From positions 1,550,001-1,614,000 of the forward strand of contig NC_031673.1 in assembly GCF_001640025.1 (NCBI RefSeq): DNA of 64,000 bases. The letters run 5' to 3'. Both the position numbers and the translations under genes were made by a program. Of the stretch, positions 1 to 8,946 are shown piece by piece. Under the pieces are notes generated by a model. That model was not told the DNA's origin. It was given only the letters and a program-made list of their open reading frames with translations, and searched no databases. Numbering within the stretch: the stretch's first letter is position 1; every line of letters begins with the position of its first letter. The stretch is from Sugiyamaella lignohabitans (taxonomy: Eukaryota > Ascomycota > Dipodascomycetes > Dipodascales > Trichomonascaceae).

Positions 1-85
1 TAGCATCTCTCTTCGTACATTAAATAAAAAATACACGAACTGACTTTACTCTCTCCTTTCTCCGGGTTTACCGGTGTCCGGGGTC

Positions 86-145
86 TGCCTCCGGCGGCTG
101 GGGCTCTGCCCCAGACCCCGTGGCTCGTCTCGCTCCGCTCGACTC
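86..145 (-). repeat. GC-element copy 1
   Basis: This is the first copy of the window's GC-rich dispersed element. In the orientation called '+' here, the core reads GGGGTCTGGGGC, then GGAGCCCC, then GCCGCCGGAGGCA, preceded by a hairpin arm. Three self-complementary parts are visible: GCCxCCGGxGGC, GGGGCTCxGCCCC, and a 5' arm of variable type. This copy lies in minus orientation with the long 'GACTCGAGCG...CGAGAGGAG' type of arm. Confidence 0.9.
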
Positions 146-167
146 GGTCGTTAACGGCGCCAGGAGA

Positions 168-209
168 CTCTCCTGCGCGAAGCAGGAGCTACGGGGTCTG
201 GGTCCCTCA
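168..209 (+). repeat. GC-element copy 2, truncated
   Basis: Only the short-arm hairpin (CTCCTGC..GCAGGAG) and the GGGGTCTGGG core are left. The GCCGCCGGAGGCA end is missing. Confidence 0.75.
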
Positions 210-250
210 CTGGGATTACCGGGGATCGCGTTCTTATTTTCCCGGAGAAT

Positions 251-299
251 CTCCTGCGAAGCAGGAACTACGGGGTCTGGGGCAGAGCCGCCGGAGGCA
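251..299 (+). repeat. GC-element copy 3, internally deleted
   Basis: It has the short-arm hairpin CTCCTGCGAAGCAGGA, the core, and the GCCGCCGGAGGCA end. The second half of the central GGGGC..GCCCC hairpin is deleted. Confidence 0.85.
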
Positions 300-350
300 T
301 GTTCCCCTCACCGGACTGACCGGGGTCTGGGATTTTTTGGCCCGGAAAAT

Positions 351-405
351 CTCCTGCGAAGCAGGAGCCACGGGGTCTGGGGCAGAGCCCCAGCCGCCGG
401 AGGCA
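351..405 (+). repeat. GC-element copy 4
   Basis: Complete short-arm copy ending 36 bp from the stop codon of the MPO1-like gene. The first 440 bases of the window hold only these four copies and no supportable gene; the open frames across them arise from the GC-rich repeat. Confidence 0.9.
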
Positions 406-440
406 GGCCCAGTCACCGGAGTTAATCCCGCCAGGGGTGT

Positions 441-1194
441 TTATTGGTACTTTTTGCCGTGGAAGGCCTCGAGTTCGGGCCGGATTTGTCGGTCGATGTT
501 GTCGATAACCGATTTGCGGAATCCCAGGAAATAGGCCACTTCGAAGACTACGAAGAAGGGGGCTAGGACGAGTGCCTGGACAAGGTTGTCGAGAAGAGCT
601 GGGGCTCGGTGCTCAAATGCTCCGTGACCCACGAATTGGGCCAGCCACGACACTACATGGATACCAACAGCGATTTTGGTGGCAGTGGCTCCCTCGGATT
701 GCATGATATCAGTGAGTTTGACGGTGGTCAGCACTAGCAATGGGATCGAGGGAAGTCCGAATGTCACGTCCAAAAGCGCATAGAACACGCTGTATCCGAT
801 GGAGGTGGCCACTCCAAGATTGAAATATTTGGCATACTCAATTGGCAGTGACGGGAACACCGACTCCAGCACACTCACAGGAACTCGAGTCTTCGTTCCA
901 AGCGCCAGCGCCGTTAGAAGAATCAGGGGAATACACAAAACATGGATCAACACGTTGACATGGTTGTCTAAACGTCTCTGTTAGTTATTCGTCTGTTCTT
1001 TTTCTTTTTCTTTTTCTCTTCAATCCTTTTGTTCTTTCAAATGACACGACCCGTTTCTATTGACGACTTGGATGTCGAATCACAGCTTGTGAACCGTGTT
1101 CAATTGGCAGATTCTGGCTCAAGGACCGGTCAGACCACTACTTACAATGGTACTTTCTGTAGAAAGCAAGCTCTTTCTCGAGATTGAGGGTCAT
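441..1194 (-). CDS. MPO1: MPO1-like 2-hydroxy fatty acid dioxygenase (DUF962), spliced
   Basis: The product is a small ER membrane protein of the Mpo1/YGL010w family. Mpo1 is an Fe(II)-dependent dioxygenase that alpha-oxidises 2-hydroxy fatty acids in phytosphingosine breakdown. The coding sequence joins exon 1 (1194-1146, starting MTLNLEKELAFYRKYH) to exon 2 (967-441), giving about 191 residues. The splice restores FYRKYHYNHVNVLIH, which matches the family's conserved N-terminal His/Asn block and is absent from the exon 2 frame alone. The C-terminal GHGAFEHRAPALLDNL block is also typical. Several hydrophobic segments fit a multi-pass membrane protein, and the C-terminal HGKKYQ is lysine-rich. 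The family usually has about 170-200 residues. Exon structure is inferred from motif continuity and splice signals, not from transcripts. Confidence 0.85.
968..1145 (-). other. Intron of MPO1-like gene
   Basis: It begins GTAAGTAG and ends with ACTAACAGAGACGTTTAG, so the CTAAC branch site lies about 10 nt from the AG that restores the frame. Nearer AGs (978 and 976) would give an in-frame stop or the wrong phase. A long pyrimidine-rich stretch (about 1000-1020, TTTTTC repeats on the plus strand) lies inside it. Confidence 0.8.
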
Positions 1195-1474
1195 TGTTGC
1201 TGTTCTGTGACTCTTTGTAATTGCTTGCTTGTAACAGGTCTGTTGGAAATGACGACGAACCGACTCCGGTGATATCTGAGATACGACGGTTTTACCGGAT
1301 TTATATATATTTATTTATAAATTAATATGCAGATGCTGGTTGGCCCTCATACCCCACATAACTGCCCCACTAGCGACGGCACAGAGATGTACCGACGATT
1401 CAGTTGACAGCCGAGCCCACTCGGACCATCCGCTCCCCGACCCCCAGCGGGTGTCCACAATCCCGACAAAAGGA

Positions 1475-1538
1475 CTCCTGCGAAGCAGGAGCAACCAGGG
1501 TCTGGGGCGGAGCCCCAGCCGCCGGAGGCATTCACACC

Positions 1539-1569
<31 letters not shown>

Positions 1570-1635
1570 AGCCGGCGTCTGCCTCCGGCAGCTGGGGCTC
1601 CGCCCCAGACCCTGGTTGCTCCTGCTTCGCAGGAG
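1475..1635. repeat. Inverted GC-element pair (copies 5 and 6) flanking a 30-C tract
   Basis: Copy 5 (1475-1530, +) and copy 6 (1580-1635, -) are short-arm elements that are exact inverted repeats over 56 bp apart from one mismatch in the CGGCGGC/CGGCAGC segment. The 49 bp spacer holds an uninterrupted run of 30 C (1540-1569). The whole could extrude as a long cruciform or fold as a hairpin RNA. Frames that cross it give only low-complexity Pro/Gly peptides and are not genes. Confidence 0.95.
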
Positions 1636-1673
1636 AGTCGGCCGGCACCGTCGACAGAAAAACGACTCGGACG

Positions 1674-1705
1674 GAGCGAGAGGAGCCATGGGGTCTGGGG
1701 CAGTT
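1674..1705 (+). repeat. GC-element fragment (copy 7)
   Basis: Partial long-arm copy with CGGAGCGAGAGGAGCCATGG and the GGGGTCTGGGGCAG core, lacking the GCCGCCGGAGGCA end. It stops about 20 bp before the tRNA gene. Confidence 0.8.
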
Positions 1706-1726
1706 GGCGGGAATTAAAAAAAGATA

Positions 1727-1825
1727 TGCTCCGTGCCAGGCTCGAACTGGCGATCTTGGGATTACTTACTTGTAACAAGTAATCAGATTATGAGACCCAC
1801 GCTCTACCAACTGAGCCAACGGAGC
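1727..1825 (-). tRNA. tRNA-Met (CAT), elongator, with intron
   Basis: On the minus strand the acceptor stem GCTCCGT pairs fully with ACGGAGC, followed by discriminator A. The D arm is GCTC/GAGC, the anticodon loop CTCATAA, and the T arm GCCAG/CTGGC with a TTCGAGC loop. Removing about 26 nt between positions 37 and 38, the canonical nuclear tRNA intron site, leaves a 73-nt body. A T31/T39 mismatch in the anticodon stem is also present in elongator tRNA-Met of budding yeast. The acceptor does not match an initiator tRNA, which starts A1-U72. Confidence 0.9.
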
Positions 1826-2168
1826 CAAATCACTGAACTGGCTGGTCTGCTCTTCATCGGAGCCTGCAACGTTGATATCCAGTTCTCCATTGAAAGGCGT
1901 ATTTTTTCCGTGTTTTTATGTGTTCATGTCACTATATTATGGTTATGCGTGGGTATCTTAGTTATGTGCTTGTATTGGGGCTTGCTACGTCTTTTTGGCG
2001 ATGTGTAAGGCCTCTTATAGCTGTTATTTAAACCTCATGCATATGCCCAACCAACACGAAGGTATAGCCTGTAGGGGGCCAATAGTAGAATAGTCCTACT
2101 ATCATTACGAGAGTATAGTAATATTTTAATGTTGTTGTATAATTGGGTTAGGACTTTAATATTGATTA

Positions 2169-2194
2169 ATTATTATTATTATTATTATTATTAT
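2169..2194. repeat. (ATT)n microsatellite
   Basis: About eight and a half uninterrupted ATT units in AT-rich intergenic DNA. Confidence 0.95.
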
Positions 2195-2379
2195 GCATAT
2201 GTCCATATATACTCGTTTGTGTCGTGAGAAGGTTGGGTGAGAAGTAAGTAATAAACAATTTATACTAGAGAAAAAAAAAAATGTCTAAAGTCACAGGAGT
2301 TCTGATGGATGGAGGTTAGATATCGTGCGAAAGAGATAAGTGGCATCGGTTTCTTCTTATCTGAAGGTCGATAACCTGA

Positions 2380-3110
2380 TAACTAAGCCGCTGTTTAAAT
2401 GGACAATCCAGTGGCATCACGTCTAAAATAGCCAAACCAAAAAGCCCAAGAAATGCTGCCTGGTAAGGTGGACTCCTAATTTTTATTCGCTCAATGGGTT
2501 CAAAGACAATCTGTAGAGATTACCACAATTGCATCAAATAGAAACTGTCCAATGAGTCTCTTATGCTTGGTCTAATTCTCGGGGGTTTAACCTTGTGAAA
2601 CATCACCTTCGAAAATATGCTTAATTATTATCTTAATAACGCCAAACAACGGGTTAGACTCATTTTTGTTGAAGTATTCCCCGCTAAACAATTCGGCTAA
2701 CTTTTGCTGGAGTCGTGGAGGATGTGCCGATACAAACAATGCCACAAGCTCTTTTCAATTGCTGTACTGTTCCCTGCTTCCCAGTCCTAAATTACTACCA
2801 CTTGGTGTCTTCTAAAGATGGTTTTTATCAATACAAAAAGATTCTTAAGAGATCCCACTGCCTGTTCGCCTTCATACTTTTCAAGATGAGCTTCTCGTTG
2901 TGCAACCAAATATTCTAATATGGAAGGACATAACTCCACACCGGGACAGAGGTACTCTAAGTTTCTGTAGAAATTTCTTTCTAGGAACGAAATCATCGTA
3001 CTTGTTGTAGACGCATTTTCCCTCGTCAGCAAGTTTCTGAGCTTCGGCCTCGACCTCTTTTTAATGGCCTTTCAGCTTCTTCAGCAGCCTCTTCAGTGAC
3101 ATTCACACAT
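2380..3110 (-). pseudogene. Decayed protein-coding gene, family unrecognised
   Basis: Protein-like segments run in one direction on the minus strand but in different frames. They include VEAEAQKLADEGKCVYNKYD (about 3075-2965), then an 81-codon stretch containing LCPGVELCPSILEYLVAQRE (2980-2787). Next comes ELVALFVSAHPPRLQQKLAE, continuing through SGEYFNKNESNPLFGVIKII (about 2755-2600), and finally FEPIERIKIRSPPYQAAFLG (about 2510-2440). Frameshifts and stops separate them, so no single reading frame survives. The composition is globular and unlike random AT-rich translation. I do not recognise the family. Splitting by introns is a weaker alternative because in-frame stops lie inside the blocks and no GTAAGT/CTAAC pairs are obvious. 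Confidence 0.5.
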
Positions 3111-3340
3111 TCACGGTGACAAGTGTCTCTCTATAATGCATCTAGGCGACTCCTCCTTTCTTATTTTTATCTTGTGAAGCATCTTTTTTTTTTGCATATC
3201 ACTGAAATTGTAGGCAAGGATAATTATTTGCCGTCGATATCAGCCCAATTGTCCCAGCACACTAGGATGCAGTCATAATTTTTTTTCATTGTACTTTAAT
3301 TTCTGAAGCCAAGAACATGTAAATCGAGCTCTCGAACAGG

Positions 3341-3484
3341 TATTGTGCAGAGGATCTGGCATGGATGCAGATGATCTCGACATGGGCTTATCTGATCGTG
3401 CAGAGGATCTGGCATGGGTGTAGATGACTCGACATGGGCTTATATGATCGTGTAGAGGATCTGGCATGGGTGTAGATGTTCTCC
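3341..3484. repeat. ~52 bp tandem repeat, dispersed family 2
   Basis: Nearly three head-to-tail units start near 3345, 3398 and 3450. Each contains GTGCAGAGGATCTGGCATGG and CTCGACATGGGCTTAT. Related units occur at 18711-18840 and, inverted, at 48895-49125, so this is a dispersed family and not a local satellite. Confidence 0.85.
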
Positions 3485-4044
3485 ATGTTAACACTAGTTA
3501 TTGGTATTCGTTAGATTCAATCAGATGTGCCTTATTCCTTAAGAGGACACCAATAATATTCTCACAATGACTCGATCGTACTAATAGAAATAACAATATA
3601 ATAAATAAGAAGTTTGTATACTGAATCCTGAACTCAAGGTACTGTCTCAAGCCTATGCAGCATTGTATGTCATGAAGTATTACAACGGCTGTAGTAACTA
3701 ATAATGATATGGCTTCTTGGGATCTTAGCCAACGAGTCTACATACATGTTATTCCAGGTTTCTGAAAGGTGTTAATGATGGTCAAATGATGTGATCACGA
3801 ATGGTTGTCGATGCTAGCTGCTTCACATTTGATTCTTGCTATCATCAACACAATTCACAAGCATGGCTGCCGTTCCCACAGGCAATAATTACATAGACAT
3901 AGTATGGTGCCGGTCAGTTTACAAGCAGCCAGAATAATCTCCATGCCTACCCACAGGAATATATCTAACAGAACAACCCGCAACCGAGTTCTTTGCTGCT
4001 AACGTACCCCCCTCGCCCTGCCAAAGCTGGCATCGTCAACACAA

Positions 4045-4105
4045 CGACTCAAGCGCAGCGAGAGGAGCCACGGGGTCTGGGGCAGAGCCCCAGCCGCCGG
4101 AGGCA
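4045..4105 (+). repeat. GC-element copy 8
   Basis: Complete long-arm copy, 57 bp beyond the stop codon of the convergent-side GH5 gene, so it would lie in or just after its 3' UTR. Confidence 0.9.
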
Positions 4106-4162
4106 GCGAGCGAGACCAGTGATGCTAGACTAGTACATTCGTTCCTACATAGACTACATGAT

Positions 4163-5599
4163 TTAGTACTCAGACAAGTACTTGTTGAGCTCGTCTCTGA
4201 GCTCGACGTTCTCGAACTTGAATGAAGCAGCAAGCTCGTCGAGGTCCTCGAAAGAGAGACCCTTGAAGGCATCAGCAAATTCGTAAGATAAATATTGGGA
4301 GAGGAGGAGTTCACGGAGAACACGGTCGACATAGATGTCAATGTTGAAAATGCTGGGGTACAATTGCTTGTGGTACTCCTCGGGGATAACCTCCTTGAAG
4401 TGCTTCTTGATGGGGTCGTAGACGGTCTTCTCGATCTCAGGGTCGGCATCACGTCCCCACTTGTCGAGACCGAGCTTCTTCTTCTTCTCCAACCAGGGGC
4501 CCAAAACCTTGAACCACTTGGACTTGGGGGAAACATAGGTCAATCCTTGGTAACCAATGTCCTTGTAAACCCAGATGGACCAAGAAATAGGGGCACCATC
4601 ACCAGATGGGTCACCAGTCTTGTAGATGCTCAATTGATCCTTCAAGACCTTGTATCTAACGGAGTTGGTGGCCTCAACATCCTTATCACCACGGACCTCG
4701 GAAGAGTAGACAGGACCGAACTCACCGTTCCAGACGGGGACACCTTGTTGCTTAATGTAGTCGACCTTACGTTGGTATGAGGTCTTGAGCTTGGTGTATT
4801 GTTCCTCAGTACCGGTATAGGTATCGCTACCAGGGAAACCGTAGTAGGTGTAGTCGTGGATAGCGTAGACAGTGTTGGGCCATGGCTTCTCAGGGAATTG
4901 TCTGAAGTCCATGGAGTAAGTGTTACCATCCAAGAAGAGAATGTGGTTAGGATCAACGGATCTGATAGCAACCTCAACACGGTTGTAGAAATCAATCAAA
5001 CGGTGGTGCTTAGAATCAGCAGGCTCGTTCAAGGGGTTGTAACCAGCAACCCAAGTGTTGTCTTTGTAGTGCTCAGCAATGGCCTTCCAGAGGTCAATGG
5101 TCTTGTCTTGGAACTCCTTGAAAGTCCAGAAAAGAGCCTTGTGAACACCGGAATCCGAGTGCCAATCTTGGTTCTGTCCACCGGGAACAGCGTGCAAGTC
5201 AATGACAGTGTAGATACCATACTTGGCACAAGAGTCGACAACAGCGTCCAACAACTTGAAACCAGAAGGCTTGATAGTGGAGAGATCAGAATCGTCAATG
5301 AAGTGACGGTAGTTGATGGGGATTCTCAAACAGTTGAAACCAAGAGAAGCAAAGAACTCCGAGTCCTTATCAGTCCAGAAGTATTCAAAAAACTTCTCGA
5401 AGAAGAAATCGAACTTTTCCTTTCCAAGAACCTTCAACAAAGCCTCCTTGTGTTCAGTTTCATGACCAGGGTAACCAGTAATGAAGTTTTCCATATTCAA
5501 GTGACCACCAGTGGCAGTTCCCTTAAGAACGACATGGTTACCTTCACCATCAACGATCTTGGATCCTTTAGTTCTGAGAAATCCTGTTGACTTGACCAT
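4163..5599 (-). CDS. Glycoside hydrolase family 5 (glucanase-like), no signal peptide
   Basis: This 478-residue protein has the GH5 TIM-barrel signature of the retaining endo/exo-glucanase clan. The acid/base motif NPLNEP places Glu192 as catalytic acid, and WNGEFGP places Glu293 as nucleophile. LRIPINYRHF (91-100), DLHAVPGGQN (134-143) and HDYTYYG (248-254) are further active-site strands. The N-terminus MVKSTGFLRTKGS lacks a secretion signal, unlike Exg1-type enzymes, and resembles the cytosolic YBR056W-type group. The last 110 residues form a charged helical tail not needed by the barrel. Codon choice is strongly biased, which suggests high expression and also explains the long open frames on the opposite strand. 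The exact substrate (beta-1,3- or beta-1,6-glucan, or glucosylceramide-type) cannot be read from sequence. Confidence 0.88.
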   Translation of the reverse strand: MVKSTGFLRTKGSKIVDGEGNHVVLKGTATGGHLNMENFITGYPGHETEHKEALLKVLGKEKFDFFFEKFFEYFWTDKDSEFFASLGFNCLRIPINYRHFIDDSDLSTIKPSGFKLLDAVVDSCAKYGIYTVIDLHAVPGGQNQDWHSDSGVHKALFWTFKEFQDKTIDLWKAIAEHYKDNTWVAGYNPLNEPADSKHHRLIDFYNRVEVAIRSVDPNHILFLDGNTYSMDFRQFPEKPWPNTVYAIHDYTYYGFPGSDTYTGTEEQYTKLKTSYQRKVDYIKQQGVPVWNGEFGPVYSSEVRGDKDVEATNSVRYKVLKDQLSIYKTGDPSGDGAPISWSIWVYKDIGYQGLTYVSPKSKWFKVLGPWLEKKKKLGLDKWGRDADPEIEKTVYDPIKKHFKEVIPEEYHKQLYPSIFNIDIYVDRVLRELLLSQYLSYEFADAFKGLSFEDLDELAASFKFENVELRDELNKYLSEY

Positions 5600-5732
5600 T
5601 TTTTATTTTGTATTTTATTTTGTTCTTTCTTAAAATAAAATATTAATAATAATTGTATATTATCAATATCAATAAGAATGAATATAAAGAAATGAAAAAA
5701 AAAAATTTATAAACTGATGAGGGAAAGACTTC

Positions 5733-5817
5733 TTATATATAATTTACCCCGGATATAGGGCCTCCAGACTATTTACTCCATTTAGCCCCACTTATACCCC
5801 ACTTGGAAAATCCCCCC
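5733..5817 (-). promoter_or_regulatory. Probable GH5 promoter: TATA box and GTGGGG motifs
   Basis: A TATATATAA box lies at 5733-5742, about 135-145 bp upstream of the GH5 start. Two GTGGGG motifs on the coding strand (5786-5791 and 5797-5802) fit the SYGGGG core bound by Mig1-type glucose repressors. A C6 run (5812-5817) lies just beyond. Regulation by glucose is inference from motif match only. Confidence 0.45.
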
Positions 5818-5819
5818 TG

Positions 5820-7110
5820 GATATTTACCCAGATAAATAGAGGGGTGATTTTTCCGCGCCTATCTTGGTACGAATACGGGACAAATCAAAGTTCCAATCC
5901 CCAATCAGTGGGGAGATTAGCCAGTGTGGGGTACAGCCGTGCAAGCATGCAAGACTAACCGGCACTCCCCTAGACTTGACCCCACCTACTGCAGAATATG
6001 TTCCGGTTAAAATAGATCAGAGCGTGGGGTATGTCTCTGATTATCCTCTGACATGTCCGGGGCATCTGCACGGGAACTTCTGACGGTAACATATACTGTA
6101 GTATCTAAAGTAGTATGTAAAGTAGTATGTACTAGTTGATACTGGCACGGCACTCTTCCTATACGTACGGACGTATCTGTAGAGATATTCCGTTCCATGA
6201 CGTTTCAGTTTTGAGGATCGAAAAGATTCCGGCCCAAATACCGGCCCAGATATTCGAACAAAATTTTTGTTTACGTTTTGTGTTTCAAGCGAGCGGAATA
6301 TCGGGCCAGTCGACCAAGCCTCGAGAGCCCCACACCCCTCACTAGCCAGCACCAGCACCAACACCAACACGGGCGACCTTTACTACAATTACAGCCGCAA
6401 TTACAGCCGCAATCCGTATCGTTAGGTAGCTGGTTAGTTATCCCGAGATAGCTGGTCCCCCCAAGTGGGGGTGCCAAGGGTCCGGCAGCAGCGTGTCGGA
6501 TATATATCTCATCGTGTAATTAAAAGCTACCTACATATGAGATGATTCGCACGCCATTAGCGGACGCATGGAGTTTCCGAGCAGGGTATATATCCCGACA
6601 GGTCAGGTTGAATGCACCGTTGTAGTCATAAGACCAGTAGCATATCGGTGATGAATCGGAGAACAGACTGATGAGACAACTGATATAGGGCCCTTCTTAT
6701 TTCCCCGCTGGTTCCCCGCTATTTCCCCACTGTCTCCCCACTGAGAGTTTCGCCTGACACCCCACCACCCCACTACCATTCAGCTATCTACCGAAAAATT
6801 GGTGCAGTACACAGAACTCATTCAGAAAAACATGTCCGTTCTCGACAGCCACCCGCCATAGGCGGGCGTTATTAACCGGCTGGGCATCCTTCTACTGCAC
6901 CCCACCGGTTCGGCGCATTCTACCGCAGATGCATGACGGGTCCGCAATAGCGGCGAAACCGTTGCCGCTGATAAGACTCGGTAGAACAGGCCCGTCCAGC
7001 CAAAAACTCACCTCCCTATCCTTTCCCGTCTTTTCCCCCACCCCAGCTCCATTTACAAATTCCAACGTTTCATTGCTGGATTCACTAGTCCACTGGACAC
7101 CCCCCTAACC
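5820..7110. other. Intergenic region, GH5 to RPC53
   Basis: About 1.3 kb with no supportable gene. Visible structure: a cluster of TTCCCC/TCCCCAC motifs (about 6703-6750), a perfect hairpin CCCGCC-ATA-GGCGGG (6852-6866), and CAC/CCA and TTACAGCCGCAA short repeats (6340-6415). Open frames of up to 109 codons show no protein character. Confidence 0.5.
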
Positions 7111-7171
7111 CGACTCGAGCGAAGCGAGAGGAGCAGCGGGGTCTGGGGCGGAGCCCCAGCCGCCGGAGGCA
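7111..7171 (+). repeat. GC-element copy 9
   Basis: Complete long-arm copy 170 bp upstream of the RPC53 start. It is inverted relative to copy 10 just after the gene. Confidence 0.92.
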
Positions 7172-7341
7172 CGACCCGGCCACCAACGGCCAGTGGACCC
7201 GAACACGTGACCGCGGGGCTGAAAAACTTCGAGATGCGATTTATGCAAGTATGCTTATCTTTTAAAAAAGGAAAATTTCTGGTGAAGCTTGAAAATATCG
7301 AGCGAGGTGCGATAAAAATATAAACAAAAGAGATAGCAGCC

Positions 7342-8847
7342 ATGCCTCCAGGAGTGCCGAAAAGCGGTAGTGGGGATGGTACAGCCGGTAACGGAGCCGG
7401 AGCCAGCAGCAATGGCGAGACTCCTCGCCGGTTACAGTCGCTGAGCCAGAGATCCGGAGCAGGACTTGCCAGGGGAGGTGGGGCTACTGGCGCAAGAGCT
7501 CGATTTGCCCCAAAAGCAGTAGCCAGAAGAACCAAAGAAGAACGAGATTCTACGGCACCACAGGAGAAGATAGAAGTCAAGCCGGCTGTATCCACTAGCA
7601 GCAGTTCGAGAGGAGGAGGAAGAGGAGGTGCTGGGCCCGGTGGACGAGGAGGTATCAGTGGACGAGGAAGAGGCCGTGGTCGGTTTGAACCAGTGGTATC
7701 AGCAGCAGTGGGTCCTTTAGCAGCTCCAAGTGGAGTTGATCCACGAGGATCGAGATTCTCATCACCTGCTGTAGGAATTGGAGCATATGGCGGAGGCAGT
7801 GGTGGATCGAGGCCGTCGGCATTTGGATCCGAACTGGCATCAATGGTAGCACGAGTGAAATCAGAAACTCCAGGAGTCAGTAGTGGATACAGTTCACGAG
7901 CGTCGTCAGTTGAAGTCGAGGAAGATCGAATTGATATGACAGAGAATTCATATGTCGATGGGGCATTATCAGAATATTTCCCAGTAAGATTAGACAGACG
8001 ACGAGAAGACGATGAAGACGAGGAAGAAGAAGAAGATGATGAGGACGAAGAAAACGAACAAACAGGGTCTGGATCTATTAAGCATGAAGATGAGGTTGAT
8101 AGTGAAGGTAATTTTCAACCCAAAGTGAAATCAGAACCGACTGACGATTATACAGAAGCAGCTAAACTGCTGGCGGCCAAAAAGAACAAGAAAAAGAGTT
8201 CTAACTCCGACAACAAAGCCAAGCGGTCTGAAGCAGCTATTTTCCAAGAAGAACAGCTCAGAGAACTGCGACGAATGACCCACGACCATAAAGTGATTGC
8301 CAAGGAGTTTAATATGGACGGCAAGCAGAAATCCACCAGTCCTACAGGCGAAGATTCCGAGTTAGACGGACTTGAAGAGATCGAAAAGAGATTGTACTTT
8401 TTCCAATTCCCTATTGTCATGCCTCAACTGATTCCACGAGAAACCCACGACAACAGGCCCAACGAGAAAACAGAGCCTTCTCCTGAAGAAGAAGAGGATG
8501 ACGATCTGATTGTGGTTGACGAGAAACTCAAAACCCCACCATCAACCGCGACGACAACGACAGCATCCATGAAACCCTCTGTTGAACCTGAAACGGCGAA
8601 CAGTTCCTCGTCCGTGATCGAGGGCGACCTTCCTGAGGGATTAATAGGCAAACTGCGGTTACACCGGTCGGGAAAACTGACTATGGTCGTGGGCAACATC
8701 ACCATGGACGTCTCGCAGGGCACCGAGTGCAGCTTTCTACAGGACGTGGTAGTCATGGACCCGGACGACAAAAATGCATATTTAATTGGCCAAGTCTCGA
8801 AGAAAATGGTCCTTTCTCCCGAGCTTGACGACGAGTCTCTTTTATAA
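7342..8847 (+). CDS. RPC53: RNA polymerase III subunit C53 (RPC4 family)
   Basis: This 501-residue protein is the C53/RPC4 subunit, which with C37 forms the TFIIF-like heterodimer of RNA polymerase III and acts in the nucleus in initiation, termination and reinitiation. The conserved C-terminal domain is plain: GLIGKLRLHRSGKLTMVVGN followed by ECSFLQDVVVMD and YLIGQVSKKMVLSPEL, the RPC4 signature. The N-terminal half is a disordered Gly/Arg/Ser-rich region (residues 1-160) and then an acidic stretch (about 215-250), both usual here. It is somewhat longer than the S. cerevisiae protein (about 420). The ATG at 7342 is the first in frame. The gene is flanked by inverted GC-elements. Identification is firm from the C-terminus. 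Confidence 0.93.
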   Translation: MPPGVPKSGSGDGTAGNGAGASSNGETPRRLQSLSQRSGAGLARGGGATGARARFAPKAVARRTKEERDSTAPQEKIEVKPAVSTSSSSRGGGRGGAGPGGRGGISGRGRGRGRFEPVVSAAVGPLAAPSGVDPRGSRFSSPAVGIGAYGGGSGGSRPSAFGSELASMVARVKSETPGVSSGYSSRASSVEVEEDRIDMTENSYVDGALSEYFPVRLDRRREDDEDEEEEEDDEDEENEQTGSGSIKHEDEVDSEGNFQPKVKSEPTDDYTEAAKLLAAKKNKKKSSNSDNKAKRSEAAIFQEEQLRELRRMTHDHKVIAKEFNMDGKQKSTSPTGEDSELDGLEEIEKRLYFFQFPIVMPQLIPRETHDNRPNEKTEPSPEEEEDDDLIVVDEKLKTPPSTATTTTASMKPSVEPETANSSSSVIEGDLPEGLIGKLRLHRSGKLTMVVGNITMDVSQGTECSFLQDVVVMDPDDKNAYLIGQVSKKMVLSPELDDESLL

Positions 8848-8885
8848 ACAATATATATTCCTGTGCATGTTCTTTGGAGGGACTC

Positions 8886-8946
8886 TGCCTCCGGCGGCTG
8901 GGGCTCCGCCCCAGACCCCGTGGCTCCTCTCGCTGCGCTCGAGTCG
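8886..8946 (-). repeat. GC-element copy 10
   Basis: Complete long-arm copy starting 39 bp after the RPC53 stop codon, so it is probably transcribed as part of the 3' end. Confidence 0.92.

Larger units (their letters stand above)
1826..4044. other. Long gene-free interval with a decayed gene and repeats
   Basis: This interval between the tRNA and the GH5 gene has no intact gene. It holds an (ATT)8 microsatellite (2169-2194), a degenerate coding stretch (2380-3110) and a ~52 bp tandem repeat (3341-3484), each listed separately. I see nothing recognisable in 1826-2160 or 3490-4044. Confidence 0.6.

Noticed and set aside
1315..1778. Several 120-143 codon frames on both strands with poly-Pro or poly-Gly
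   Set aside because: They read through GC-elements and the 30-C tract; the same peptide fragments appear wherever the element occurs.
4799..5590. 263-codon open frame opposite the GH5 gene (also 4295-4780)
   Set aside because: Mirror of a strongly codon-biased gene; the translation is Val/Leu/Asn-rich with no domain, and the opposite strand encodes a clear GH5 enzyme with both catalytic glutamates.
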